Assembly: GCF_008801835.1 (NCBI RefSeq)
Contig: NZ_VZOW01000040.1
Location: 1 to 48,636, forward strand
DNA length: 48,636 nucleotides
Direction: 5' to 3'
Source: Cupriavidus pauculus
Lineage (GTDB): Bacteria; Pseudomonadota; Gammaproteobacteria; Burkholderiales; Burkholderiaceae
In this document: piece after piece, positions 16,847 to 25,414 of the stretch
Layout of the letters: each line of letters begins with the position of its first letter
Numbering within the stretch: the stretch's first letter is position 1
Notes under the pieces: generated by a model
Databases searched by the model: none
What the model was told of the DNA's origin: nothing
Seen by the model: only the letters and a program-made list of their open reading frames with translations
Translations under genes and position numbers: made by a program

Positions 16847-17785
16847 GTGTCCCTGCATGCCACCGATTCCCCTGATGCCTGGTTGCCGCCCGCGCGGCTG
16901 ACCCGGCTTGCTTTCGACCGCCGCAGCCCGCGCTTCGGCCAGCTTGATTTTCTGCTTGGCGAGATTGGCCAGCGCATGCAGGAGCGCATGGAGGTGGTCA
17001 AGCTGTCGCCGCGCCGCGCGCTCGATATCGGCTGCGGGCATGGACAGGGTCTCGCGGGATTGCGTGCGCGGTTTCCCGACGCGCAGATCGCCGGTCTCGA
17101 TATCTCCGGCGCGATGCTCCAGCAGGCGGGACAGCGCGATCCGCAGCGCCGGCCCGGCTGGATCGGACGCCTGCTCGGCAAGCGTCCGATGTTCGACCTG
17201 GTGCAGGGCGATCTTGCCACATTGCCGTTTGGCGCCGCCAGCTTCGATCTGTTGTGGTCCAACCTCGCGTTGCACTGGCATCCCGAACCGCACCGCGTGT
17301 TTCCGGAGTGGCATCGTGTGGCTGCCGACGATGGGCTGGTGATGTTCTCGCTGTTCGGCCCCGACACACTCAAGGAATTGCGCGCCGCGTTCGCGCAGGT
17401 CGATCTGGATGCGCATACGCTGCGCTTCGTCGACATGCACGACATTGGCGACATGCTCGTGCACAGCGGCTGGTCCACCCCTGTGATGGACATGGAAACG
17501 CTGACCGTCACTTACGAATCGGCTGAAACGCTGTTGCGAGAAGTGCAGGCGTTCGGCGGACTGCGCCGCCCGGGCAACGCGGGTTTGCGTGGCAAGGGAT
17601 GGCGCCGGGCCGTGCTCGCGGCGCTCGATGGTTTGCGCAACGCCGATGGCGTGATCCCATTGACGTTCGAGATTGTCTACGGCCATGCATGGAAAATTCC
17701 GCCGCGTGGCAAGCAGGCGACGGACGATCTGGGGCGCGCGATTATTCCGGTCGACAAGATCGGGCGGGCGCGGCCACGCAGCTGA
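16847..17785 (+). CDS. BioC-like SAM-dependent methyltransferase
   Basis: Class I methyltransferase of about 312 residues. Motif I is ALDIGCGHGQGLAGLRARFP, motif II LDISGAMLQQA, and FDLLWSNLALHWHPEPHRV matches the BioC signature around the W-N-L-A-L-H-W element. BioC methylates malonyl-ACP to open biotin synthesis, but no bio genes are nearby, so the assignment is by similarity only. GTG 16847 (MSLHATDSPDAW) is chosen because residues before it look non-coding; an earlier start at 16769 is possible. Confidence 0.75.
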   Translation: MSLHATDSPDAWLPPARLTRLAFDRRSPRFGQLDFLLGEIGQRMQERMEVVKLSPRRALDIGCGHGQGLAGLRARFPDAQIAGLDISGAMLQQAGQRDPQRRPGWIGRLLGKRPMFDLVQGDLATLPFGAASFDLLWSNLALHWHPEPHRVFPEWHRVAADDGLVMFSLFGPDTLKELRAAFAQVDLDAHTLRFVDMHDIGDMLVHSGWSTPVMDMETLTVTYESAETLLREVQAFGGLRRPGNAGLRGKGWRRAVLAALDGLRNADGVIPLTFEIVYGHAWKIPPRGKQATDDLGRAIIPVDKIGRARPRS

Positions 17786-17915
17786 CGGCGCGCGACATCG
17801 CGTTTGCCGCCCCGGTTGGCCGACAATCGGGGCGCATCGTTTGTGTTGCCTATCGGCAGCGCTTGCCTGATGCACAAAAAAATCGGGAAGGCAAGCACTG
17901 CGGTCAAATCCTATG

Positions 17916-17944
17916 TTGTTCAGGTATGCGAAGCGCCATATAAT
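17916..17944 (+). promoter_or_regulatory. likely promoter of the cytochrome oxidase operon
   Basis: TTGTTC (17916-17921), a 17-base spacer and a perfect TATAAT (17939-17944). Transcription would start near 17951, giving a leader of about 110 bases before the DUF2244 gene. An inverted repeat GCTTGCC/GGCAAGC (17859-17895 region) lies just upstream. Confidence 0.6.
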
Positions 17945-18060
17945 GGGCCGGTTTGTCGCAGTGGTCCCCTGGCACAAGAACGCATCCGGAAGGCACTACG
18001 CACGTGCTTGCCTGACGCGGGTTTCGTCCCGGGTGTGCATCCGATGCAGAGTGGTTGGCG

Positions 18061-18642
18061 ATGCAAGACTTGGGTATCGCATTCCAGACGGCAGTAGGTG
18101 ACTCCGGCGGAAATCTCGACGGACGCACCCCCTTGCCGAGCAACGACTGGCTGATGAAGCGCAATTGCTCGCTCTCTCCACGCCAGGTCGGCTGGTTCTA
18201 CTTCTCCATCGCATGTTTTTCCATGTCCATCGCGGCGTTTCTTGTCGCCTGGCATGGGGCCTGGCTCGTGTTGCCGTTTGCCGGCCTGGAACTGATCGGG
18301 CTGGGGATTGCCCTGCTGGCGTATGCGCGCCATGCGGCGGATTATGAACGCGTGAGTGTGACCGACGGCATGCTGGTCGTGGAGACAGCCAGCGCCAGTC
18401 GGGTCACGCGGGAAGTATTCAATCCACAGTGGGTGCGGATTGAACTGGGTGAATCGTTCCGGGCGCTGGTGGTCTTGCGGTCGGGCAAGCGCACCGTGCG
18501 GGTGGGGTGTCATCTGGACCCGTACCGGCGGCGCAAGTTCGCGCAGGAGCTCGCGGCGGCCTTGCATGGCGTTCCGATCGGACGCGATGCGGGGCAGGGC
18601 GGGGACAGATTTGAATCTGTAAATTGGGTAGATAAACAATGA
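18061..18642 (+). CDS. DUF2244-family membrane protein
   Basis: 193 residues; function unknown. A short N-terminus (RNCSLSPRQVGWFYF) leads into two close transmembrane segments (IACFSMSIAAFLVAWHGA and LVLPFAGLELIGLGIALLAY), then a soluble domain with VVETASASRVTREVFNP and LRSGKRTVRVGCHLDPYRRR. It precedes coxB in Burkholderiales cox operons and overlaps coxB by four bases (ATGA), so it is co-translated with the oxidase. ATG 18061 is preferred over the TTG at 18055. Confidence 0.88.
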   Translation: MQDLGIAFQTAVGDSGGNLDGRTPLPSNDWLMKRNCSLSPRQVGWFYFSIACFSMSIAAFLVAWHGAWLVLPFAGLELIGLGIALLAYARHAADYERVSVTDGMLVVETASASRVTREVFNPQWVRIELGESFRALVVLRSGKRTVRVGCHLDPYRRRKFAQELAAALHGVPIGRDAGQGGDRFESVNWVDKQ

Positions 18643-19907
18643 AAATGTGGAAGAAGGCATCCGCAGCATGTCTGGCAGGCGCGTCCCTGCTTGTCAGCCA
18701 GGCGGCCTCCGCGGTCAGTGACATGCCGGGCGGCCCCGCCGTGCGGCAACTTAATCTGGCCGAACCCGTTACAAAAATCGCCGAACAGATTCACTGGCTG
18801 AACTGGATGATGCTGATCATTTGTACTGTGATCTTCATCGCCGTGTTCGGCGTGATGTTCTATTCCATCTTCAAGCATCGCAAGAGCAAGGGCGCCAAGG
18901 CCGCGTCGTTCCACGAAAGCATCACCGTGGAAGTGATCTGGACCATCGTGCCGTTCCTGATCGTGATCGCGATGGCGCTGCCGGCCACCAAGACCGTGGT
19001 GGCGATGAAGGACACCACCAATTCGGACATCACGATCAAAGCCACCGGCTACCAGTGGAAGTGGGGGTATGACTACCTCAAGGGCCAGGGCGAGGGCATC
19101 TCGTTCGTGTCCACGCTGACCACGCCGCGCGAGCAGATCAACAACCAGCAGGAAAAGTCGAACACCTACCTGATGGAGGTGGACAACGAACTGGTGGTGC
19201 CGGTCAACAAGAAGATCCGCATCGTCACCACCGCCAACGACGTGATCCACGCCTGGATGATTCCCGCCTTCGGCGTGAAGCAGGATGCGATTCCGGGCTT
19301 TGTGCGCGACACCTGGTTCCGCGCCGAAAAGACCGGTATCTATCGCGGACAGTGCGCAGAGCTGTGCGGCAAGGAACATGCGTTCATGCCGATCGTGGTG
19401 CGCGTGGTGTCCGAACCCGAATACGCGAAGTGGGTCGACGACAAGAAAAAGCTGATGGCGGCCGCGGCGGACGATCCCAACAAGACCTGGACGCTCGACG
19501 AAATCAAGGTGCGCGGCGAAAAGGTCTACGCGGCGAATTGCGCGGTCTGCCACCAGCCGACCGGCAAGGGCGGCGGCGCGTTCCCGGCGCTTGACGGCTC
19601 GAAGGTCGTCAACGGCCCGAAGGCAGGCCAGATGCATATCCTGCTCGAAGGCAAGGGCGGCATGCCGTCGTGGAAGCAGTTGTCGGACACCGAGCTGGCC
19701 GCGGTCATGACGTACACGCGCAACAGCTGGAGCAACAAGACCGGCGAAGTAATCCAGCCGGCGGACTTCTCGCAGGCGCGCGCCGGCAAATTCCCGGAAG
19801 GCGGCGGCGCACAAGCCGGCGCCGGCGATGCGGCGCCCAAGGCCGCCACGCCGACCACGTCCAACGACAAGCAGGCCAGCCTCGCGGGTAACCGCGTCGC
19901 AGGCTGA
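18639..19907 (+). CDS. coxB: cytochrome c oxidase subunit II with fused cytochrome c domain
   Basis: Receives electrons from cytochrome c through the CuA centre. 422 residues: signal peptide, two transmembrane helices (around WLNWMMLIICTVIFIAVFGV and EVIWTIVPFLIVIAMALP), the cupredoxin domain with CAELCGKEHAFM (Cys239, Cys243, His247, Met250) and an extra C-terminal cytochrome c domain with CAVCH (Cys301-Cys304-His305), as in the caa3-like subunit II of many betaproteobacteria. The C-terminal ~40 residues are Ala/Gly-rich. coxA follows after 42 bases. Confidence 0.97.
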   Translation: MKMWKKASAACLAGASLLVSQAASAVSDMPGGPAVRQLNLAEPVTKIAEQIHWLNWMMLIICTVIFIAVFGVMFYSIFKHRKSKGAKAASFHESITVEVIWTIVPFLIVIAMALPATKTVVAMKDTTNSDITIKATGYQWKWGYDYLKGQGEGISFVSTLTTPREQINNQQEKSNTYLMEVDNELVVPVNKKIRIVTTANDVIHAWMIPAFGVKQDAIPGFVRDTWFRAEKTGIYRGQCAELCGKEHAFMPIVVRVVSEPEYAKWVDDKKKLMAAAADDPNKTWTLDEIKVRGEKVYAANCAVCHQPTGKGGGAFPALDGSKVVNGPKAGQMHILLEGKGGMPSWKQLSDTELAAVMTYTRNSWSNKTGEVIQPADFSQARAGKFPEGGGAQAGAGDAAPKAATPTTSNDKQASLAGNRVAG

Positions 19908-19949
19908 CCCGCGGCAGCCCCGCATTCAGGAATTGATGGAGTCATTGCG

Positions 19950-21569
19950 ATGAGTACCGCTACCCCGGAGACACTGGGCCATCCGCACGACCACGCGCAC
20001 GATCATGGTCACGATGACCACGCGCACGATCATCCGCACGGCTGGCGACGCTGGCTGTTTGCGACCAACCACAAGGATATCGGCACGCTGTACCTGCTGT
20101 TCGCGTTCACCATGCTGCTGTCCGGCGGCGTGCTGGCGCTGCTGATCCGCCTGGAGCTGTTCGAGCCGGGCCTGCAGTTCTTCCGTCCCGAACTGTTCAA
20201 CCAGTTCACCACGATGCACGGTCTGATCATGGTGTTCGGCGCGATCATGCCGGCGTTCGTGGGCTTCGCGAACTGGATGATCCCGCTGCAGATCGGCGCA
20301 TCGGACATGGCCTTCGCGCGCATGAACAACTTCAGCTTCTGGCTGATGCCGCCGGCCGCGCTGATGCTGGTCGGCTCGTTCTTCGTGCCGGGCGGCGCCA
20401 CCGCCGCGGGCTGGACGCTGTACGCGCCGCTGTCGGTGCAGATGGGCCCGGGCATGGACCTGGCAATCTTTGCCATGCACATCATGGGCGCGTCGTCGAT
20501 CATGGGGTCGATCAACATCATCGTCACCATCCTCAACATGCGCGCGCCGGGCATGACGCTGATGAAGATGCCGATGTTCTGCTGGACCTGGCTGATCACC
20601 GCCTACCTGCTGATCGCCGTGATGCCGGTGCTGGCCGGCGCCATCACGATGGTGCTGACGGACCGCCACTTCGGCACGAGCTTCTTCTCGGCCGCCGGCG
20701 GCGGCGACCCGGTGATGTACCAGCACATCTTCTGGTTCTTCGGGCACCCCGAGGTGTACATCATGATCCTGCCGGCGTTCGGCATCATCTCGCACGTCGT
20801 GCCTACCTTCGCGCGCAAGCGCTTGTTCGGCTACAGCTCGATGGTGTACGCCACGGCGTCGATCGCGATCCTGTCGTTCATCGTCTGGGCGCACCACATG
20901 TTCACCACTGGCATGCCGGTGACTGGCCAGCTGTTCTTCATGTACGCGACGATGCTGATCGCGGTGCCCACGGCCGTGAAGATCTTCAACTGGATCGCCA
21001 CCATGTGGCGCGGTTCGATGACGTTCGAAACCCCGATGCTGTTCGCGATCGGCTTCATCTTCGTGTTCACGATCGGCGGTTTCACCGGCCTGATGCCGGC
21101 CGTGGCGCCGATCGACATCCAGCTGCAGGACACCTACTTCATCGTGGCGCACTTCCACTACGTGCTGGTGGCGGGCTCGCTGTTCGCGCTGTTTGCGGGC
21201 TTCTACTACTGGGGGCCGAAGTGGAGCGGCTTCAAGTATGACGAGATGCGCGGCAAGATCCATTTCTGGGGCTCGCTGATTTTCTTCAACGTCACCTTCT
21301 TCCCGATGCACTTCCTGGGTCTGGCCGGCATGCCGCGTCGCTATGCCGACTATCCGACCCAGTTCACGGACTTCAATGCCGTGGCGTCGATCGGTGCGCT
21401 GGGCTTCGGCCTGATGCAGGTGTACTTCTTCTTCGCCGTGGTACTGCCGTCGTACCGTGGCGGCGAAGCTGCCGGCGACAAGCCGTGGGATGGCGCGGAA
21501 GGCCTGGAATGGACCGTGCCGTCGCCGGCGCCGTTCCATACCTTCGAAGAACCGCCGTTGGTGAAGTAA
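19950..21569 (+). CDS. coxA: cytochrome c oxidase subunit I
   Basis: Catalytic haem a/a3-CuB subunit. 539 residues, twelve predicted helices. TTMHGLIMVFGAIMPAF has a haem ligand; the CuB/cross-linked His-Tyr motif is WFFGHPEVYIMILPAFG, HH is in IVWAHHMFTTGMP, and the last ligands are in DTYFIVAHFHYVLVAG. Glu in HPEVY marks a type A1 (D-channel) oxidase. The cytosolic N-terminus has a dense His/Asp run between residues 11 and 31 (HPHDHAHDHGHDD), before the conserved HGWRRWLFATNHKDIGTLY. Confidence 0.98.
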   Translation: MSTATPETLGHPHDHAHDHGHDDHAHDHPHGWRRWLFATNHKDIGTLYLLFAFTMLLSGGVLALLIRLELFEPGLQFFRPELFNQFTTMHGLIMVFGAIMPAFVGFANWMIPLQIGASDMAFARMNNFSFWLMPPAALMLVGSFFVPGGATAAGWTLYAPLSVQMGPGMDLAIFAMHIMGASSIMGSINIIVTILNMRAPGMTLMKMPMFCWTWLITAYLLIAVMPVLAGAITMVLTDRHFGTSFFSAAGGGDPVMYQHIFWFFGHPEVYIMILPAFGIISHVVPTFARKRLFGYSSMVYATASIAILSFIVWAHHMFTTGMPVTGQLFFMYATMLIAVPTAVKIFNWIATMWRGSMTFETPMLFAIGFIFVFTIGGFTGLMPAVAPIDIQLQDTYFIVAHFHYVLVAGSLFALFAGFYYWGPKWSGFKYDEMRGKIHFWGSLIFFNVTFFPMHFLGLAGMPRRYADYPTQFTDFNAVASIGALGFGLMQVYFFFAVVLPSYRGGEAAGDKPWDGAEGLEWTVPSPAPFHTFEEPPLVK

Positions 21570-21624
21570 TCGCACTCACACAGGCCGGATGCGTCGCGCA
21601 TCCGGCCAATCCGATCCGCACATC

Positions 21625-21771
21625 ATGCAGCCCTCAGTAAAAAGCCCGTCGCAGCAGGAGCGACAAGCCAGCCAGAAAGCCGCCAACCGGCGCCTGGGCT
21701 GGATCCTTCTGTCGATCGTGATGGTCTTTTTCCTGGGATTCGTTGCCAAGATGAAATTTCTTGGCGGCTGA
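21625..21771 (+). CDS. cytochrome oxidase small assembly protein
   Basis: 48 residues: a charged N-terminus (SPSQQERQASQKAANRRLGW) and one transmembrane helix (ILLSIVMVFFLGFVAKMKF). Its position between coxA and ctaG and its shape match the small assembly protein annotated there in Burkholderiales. ATG 21625 fits that N-terminus better than the upstream ATG at 21589. Function beyond a role in oxidase biogenesis is not known to me. Confidence 0.8.
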   Translation: MQPSVKSPSQQERQASQKAANRRLGWILLSIVMVFFLGFVAKMKFLGG

Positions 21772-21807
21772 AAGCCGAAGAGAAGAATGAACTAGCAGGA
21801 GACTGGC

Positions 21808-22413
21808 GTGGACGCGCAGGACAGGGCTATCGAGAAGCGCTTCAACCGCGGCATGATGTTTCGCCTGCTGGTGGTGGTGACGTTGATGTTTGGCTTTGGC
21901 TACGCGCTCGTGCCGCTGTACAAGGCGATCTGCGACATTACCGGGCTGAACGTGGTGACCACGCGCGACCTCTACGGTGCCAGCGCGGTCAAGAATACGC
22001 AGATCGACAAGAGCCGCACGATCACCGTGGAATTCGATTCCAACGCGCGCGGGCCGTTCGCGTTCCGCCCCGTGAAGCATTCGATGGAAGTGCATCCGGG
22101 CGAGTTGACGACGATCGTCTACGAAGTGGCAAACGGACAGGCGCGCGATATTTCGGCTCAGGCGATTCCGAGCTACGCGCCCAAGCAGGCCACCGAGTAC
22201 TTCAAGAAGGTGGAGTGCTTCTGCTTCAAGCAGCAGACGCTCAAGGCAAAGGAAGCGCGCGAAATGCCGGTGGTCTTCGTGATCGATCCGAAGCTGCCCA
22301 AGGATGTGAAGAACATCACGCTGTCGTACACCTTTTTTGAGGTGGGCACGCCGGTAGCGCAGGCGCCGGCAGCCGGCGCGGCCGATGGCGCGGCAGCGCA
22401 GCAGGGAGGCTGA
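21808..22413 (+). CDS. ctaG: cytochrome c oxidase assembly protein CtaG (Cox11)
   Basis: Membrane-anchored copper chaperone for the CuB site of subunit I. 201 residues, GTG start after AGGAGACTGGC. One transmembrane helix (FRLLVVVTLMFGFGYALVPL), then a periplasmic Ig-like domain with the copper-binding CFCFKQQTL and the conserved cysteine in YKAICDITGLN. The Ala-rich C-terminal tail is unusual but looks unconserved. Second gene after coxA, as in other betaproteobacteria. Confidence 0.95.
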   Translation: MDAQDRAIEKRFNRGMMFRLLVVVTLMFGFGYALVPLYKAICDITGLNVVTTRDLYGASAVKNTQIDKSRTITVEFDSNARGPFAFRPVKHSMEVHPGELTTIVYEVANGQARDISAQAIPSYAPKQATEYFKKVECFCFKQQTLKAKEAREMPVVFVIDPKLPKDVKNITLSYTFFEVGTPVAQAPAAGAADGAAAQQGG

Positions 22414-22414
22414 G

Positions 22415-22630
22415 ATGGCGATCGACGATCCGGTGCATCGCAAGGCATCGTTTGCGCAGACGGTGCGCGCGGTGTTGTGGTCGTTCATTGGGCTGCGCAA
22501 GGGATCGGAACATGAATCCGACATGGCGCGGCTGAACCCGGTGCATGTGATCATCGCTGGGTTGATTGCGGCGGCAGTGTTCGTGACGGTCCTGATCCTG
22601 ATCGTGCGCGCCGTGGTCAGCCAGGCATAG
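22415..22630 (+). CDS. DUF2970-family small membrane protein
   Basis: 71 residues, one base after the ctaG stop codon. N-terminal SFAQTVRAVLWSFIGLRKG, then one transmembrane helix (VHVIIAGLIAAAVFVTVLILIV). This family sits in betaproteobacterial cox operons; its function is unknown. Confidence 0.85.
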   Translation: MAIDDPVHRKASFAQTVRAVLWSFIGLRKGSEHESDMARLNPVHVIIAGLIAAAVFVTVLILIVRAVVSQA

Positions 22631-22727
22631 CAGGGCAGCAGATACAAAGCGAGCACGCCGCCGGCCAGATGTCGGGGCCGGACGCGCGGATAAACATGAA
22701 TCGAGACTTTGAGCTGGAGATAGAAGA

Positions 22728-23588
22728 ATGAGTGCGAATCGCGCAAACGCCCCGTACTACTTCGTGCCGGGCCCGTCGCGCCATCCGATCACGGCGGCAT
22801 TCGGCCTGCTGATGACCGGTGCGGGAGCCGCCGGTTGGGTCAACGGGCAACCCTGGGCGCCGTATCTGTGCGGCTTTGGCCTGCTGTGGTTCCTGTTCGT
22901 GCTCAAGAGCTGGTTTGGCGACGCCATCGGCGAATCCGAAGGGGGCAAGTACGGCAAGAACATCGACGTGTCGTTCCGCTGGTCGATGGGCTGGTTCATC
23001 TTTTCCGAGGTGATGTTCTTCGCGGCGTTCTTCGGCGCGCTGTTCTATGCCCGCACGATCGCCATGCCGTGGCTGGGCGACCTGAACAACAAGATCATCT
23101 GGCCGGACTTTGCCGCCGTATGGCCCAACACGGGTCCGGCCGGCACTATCGAGAGCTTTCAGGTGATGGGCCCGTGGCCGATCCCGACCATCAACACGGC
23201 ACTGCTGCTGACCTCCGGCGTGACGCTGACCTGGGCGCACCACGCGCTGCTGGCCGGCAAGCGCAACCAGGTAATCCAGGGCATGGTGCTGACGATCCTG
23301 CTCGGCGCGATCTTCATGTGCCTGCAGGCCTACGAATACATCCACGCGTACCACGAGCTGAACCTGAAGCTCACCTCGGGTGTCTACGGTTCGACGTTCT
23401 TCCTGCTGACGGGCTTCCACGGCTTCCACGTGACGATGGGCGCGATCATGCTGGCGGTGGTGCTGGGCCGCGTGCTGAAAGGCCATTTCACGCCGGAACA
23501 TCATTTCGCCTTCGAAGGCGCCGCCTGGTACTGGCACTTCGTGGACGTGGTATGGCTGGGTCTGTACGTGGTGGTGTACTGGTTGTAA
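22728..23588 (+). CDS. coxC: cytochrome c oxidase subunit III
   Basis: Seven-helix subunit of the aa3 oxidase. 286 residues. Recognised by YYFVPGPSRHPITAAFGLL at the start, FIFSEVMFFAAFFGALFYA, QAYEYIHAYHELNLKLTSGV and the last helix HFVDVVWLGLYVVVYWL. Preceded by a purine-rich leader (GAGATAGAAGA). It closes the structural part of the operon; a terminator follows 40 bases later. Confidence 0.97.
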   Translation: MSANRANAPYYFVPGPSRHPITAAFGLLMTGAGAAGWVNGQPWAPYLCGFGLLWFLFVLKSWFGDAIGESEGGKYGKNIDVSFRWSMGWFIFSEVMFFAAFFGALFYARTIAMPWLGDLNNKIIWPDFAAVWPNTGPAGTIESFQVMGPWPIPTINTALLLTSGVTLTWAHHALLAGKRNQVIQGMVLTILLGAIFMCLQAYEYIHAYHELNLKLTSGVYGSTFFLLTGFHGFHVTMGAIMLAVVLGRVLKGHFTPEHHFAFEGAAWYWHFVDVVWLGLYVVVYWL

Positions 23589-23628
23589 TGCACGATCGCC
23601 GCTGCGGCGGCGATGCAGTTCCAACAAG

Positions 23629-23668
23629 AAGCGCCGCGGGAGACATCCTCAGCGGCGCTTTGTTTTTT
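23629..23668 (+). terminator. intrinsic terminator after coxC
   Basis: AAGCGCCGC (23629-23637) and GCGGCGCTT (23652-23660) form a 9-bp stem followed by TGTTTTTT. It separates the structural cox genes from the SURF1-ctaA-ctaB-sco1 assembly genes. Confidence 0.88.
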
Positions 23669-23685
23669 GCGATACGGCGGCCGGT

Positions 23686-23895
23686 TCAGGGCGCCATCTG
23701 GATGCCGGTGCTGTGGATCCAGCCCATCCAGTGCGCAAACAGGATGAACAGGAACAGCGCCACCGAAAAGCCGACGCGCAGCATCAGCGAGCGCATCATG
23801 TTGGGCGTGCGGCCGCGGTCGCGCATCATGAAGAACAGCGCGGAAGCCAGGCTGCCGATGATCAGGATGAAGGCGACGATGATGACGAAGCGCAT
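23686..23895 (-). CDS. twin transmembrane protein (DUF2909-like)
   Basis: 69 residues with two hydrophobic helices (VIIVAFILIIGSLASALFFMM and LRVGFSVALFLFILFAHWMG) around a charged turn RDRGRTPNMM. It is encoded against the direction of the cox genes, between coxC and SURF1, a position where Burkholderiales carry such a protein. Function unknown; involvement in oxidase assembly is a guess from position. Confidence 0.8.
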   Translation of the reverse strand: MRFVIIVAFILIIGSLASALFFMMRDRGRTPNMMRSLMLRVGFSVALFLFILFAHWMGWIHSTGIQMAP

Positions 23896-23955
23896 GAGGG
23901 GAGCCGTTTTGGTAGGCGCTCATTATCGCACCGTGCCTGCGCGGGTGAACCCGTG

Positions 23956-24708
23956 ATGACCCGCACGCTCTGGCGCGCGCCGGGCCCGGTGCCGTTGCTG
24001 GCCGCGCTGCTCGTCATCGCGGTGACCTGCGCGCTGGGCAACTGGCAGTTGCGGCGCGCGCATGAACGGACCGACCGGGCCGCGCGGCAGGCGGCGCTGG
24101 CCGCGCAGCCTCCGCTCGATCTGCGCGGCGACACTGCCGACGCGTCGCGCCTGGTCGATCGGCGCGTGCGCGTGCGCGGCGCCTTCGATGCGGCCCACAC
24201 CGTGTTGCTGGACAATCGCCCGCATGGTAATGGATCGGACAGCCGCGCGGGATTTCTGGTGCTGACGCCGCTGCGTCTGGCCGGCGGCGGCGGCGTGCTG
24301 GTGCTGCGCGGCTGGCTGCCGCGCGATGCGCAGGATCGCACGCGCATCGCACCTTTCGACACGCCGACCGGCGAGATCGAGATCGAGGGGACCGCCCTGG
24401 CAGGCGTGCCGCGCGTCTTTGGTCTCGGCCACGATCCTGCAGCGGAGGCCGGCCGCAAGATCCGTCAGAATGTCGATCTTGCCGCCTTTGCGCATGAGAT
24501 TTCAACGCCACTGGCGCCTGTGGTGGTGGAACAGTCCACCGACCTCGGCGACGGCCTCGCGCGCGACTGGGCCCCGGCCGACTCGGGCGCGCAGCGCAAC
24601 TACGGCTACGCCGCACAGTGGTTCGGCCTGGCAGCGCTGACCGCGGTGCTGGTGGCCGTGCTGGGCTGGCGCCGCGCGCGGCGCGAATCCGCAACGGCAA
24701 GCAACTAA
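23956..24708 (+). CDS. SURF1-family oxidase assembly protein
   Basis: 250 residues; SURF1/Shy1 proteins help insert haem a into oxidase subunit I. Two transmembrane helices at the ends (VPLLAALLVIAVTCALGNWQ and FGLAALTAVLVAVLGWRRA) enclose a periplasmic domain with RVRGAFDAAHTVLLDNR, GFLVLTPLRL and the late NYGYAAQWFGLA, the classic SURF1 signature. ATG 23956 matches the family N-terminus. Confidence 0.92.
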   Translation: MTRTLWRAPGPVPLLAALLVIAVTCALGNWQLRRAHERTDRAARQAALAAQPPLDLRGDTADASRLVDRRVRVRGAFDAAHTVLLDNRPHGNGSDSRAGFLVLTPLRLAGGGGVLVLRGWLPRDAQDRTRIAPFDTPTGEIEIEGTALAGVPRVFGLGHDPAAEAGRKIRQNVDLAAFAHEISTPLAPVVVEQSTDLGDGLARDWAPADSGAQRNYGYAAQWFGLAALTAVLVAVLGWRRARRESATASN

Positions 24709-24715
24709 CCGAACG

Positions 24716-25384
24716 ATGAACGTACAGACCAATTCCATGCCGCAGCAAGATCCCTCGGTCACGCCCGAATCGCGTGGCGACGCCCGTATCGATGCGCGCA
24801 CGCGTCGCGGCCGTCTGCAAATGCTGATGTTGCTGCTGGTGTGCGCATCGCCGGTGCTTTTCTCGTATTTCACCTATTACGTGATCAAGCCGAGCGGCGG
24901 CAGTACCAACTATGGCGCGCTGATCGATCCGCAACGCCCCATGCCGGCCGCGCAACTGATAGACGAGCGCGCCCAGCCGCAACCGCTGACCGCGCTGCGC
25001 GGCAAATGGCTGATGTTGATGACCGATGCGTCTGCCTGTGACGAGGCCTGTGCGCGCAAGCTGTTCACGATGCGCCAGATCCGCGCAGGGCAGGGCGAAG
25101 ACCGCGAACGGATCGTCCCCGTCTGGCTCATCCCGGACCAGGGGCGTGTGGACGAGCGGCTGTCCAACGCCTACAACGAACCCTATGCGGGCGTGCGTTT
25201 CATGCGCATGGATCGCGCGGCGATCGCGCAATGGCTGCCCGCGCAGGATGGCGGCCGCATCGAGGACACGATTTTCCTGGTCGATCCGATGGGCAACCTG
25301 ATGATGCGCTGGCCCAAGGATCCAGACCCGAAGAAGATGAGCGGCGATCTCAAGAAGCTGCTCAAGTATTCCCGCATCGGCTGA
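24716..25384 (+). CDS. SCO-like membrane-anchored thiol protein without histidines
   Basis: 222 residues: one transmembrane segment (MLMLLLVCASPVLFSYFTYY, about 41-60), then a thioredoxin-like domain with the CxxxC motif ASACDEACARKLFTMRQI and a late IFLVDPMGNLMMRWP strand that matches SCO/thioredoxin folds. The copper-binding distal histidine of SCO1 is absent; I see no histidine in the whole protein. It is therefore more likely a thiol-disulfide reductase for CuA or haem assembly than a copper carrier. Lies between SURF1 and ctaA, as in related genomes. Confidence 0.82.
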   Translation: MNVQTNSMPQQDPSVTPESRGDARIDARTRRGRLQMLMLLLVCASPVLFSYFTYYVIKPSGGSTNYGALIDPQRPMPAAQLIDERAQPQPLTALRGKWLMLMTDASACDEACARKLFTMRQIRAGQGEDRERIVPVWLIPDQGRVDERLSNAYNEPYAGVRFMRMDRAAIAQWLPAQDGGRIEDTIFLVDPMGNLMMRWPKDPDPKKMSGDLKKLLKYSRIG

Positions 25385-25414
25385 TGCATTGACTGATTGA
25401 CCGGCTGTTCCGAA

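Noticed and set aside
19926..21575. Long open frame antisense to coxA
   Set aside because: Composition is a His/Arg/Glu-rich shadow of membrane codons; coxA on the plus strand is certain.
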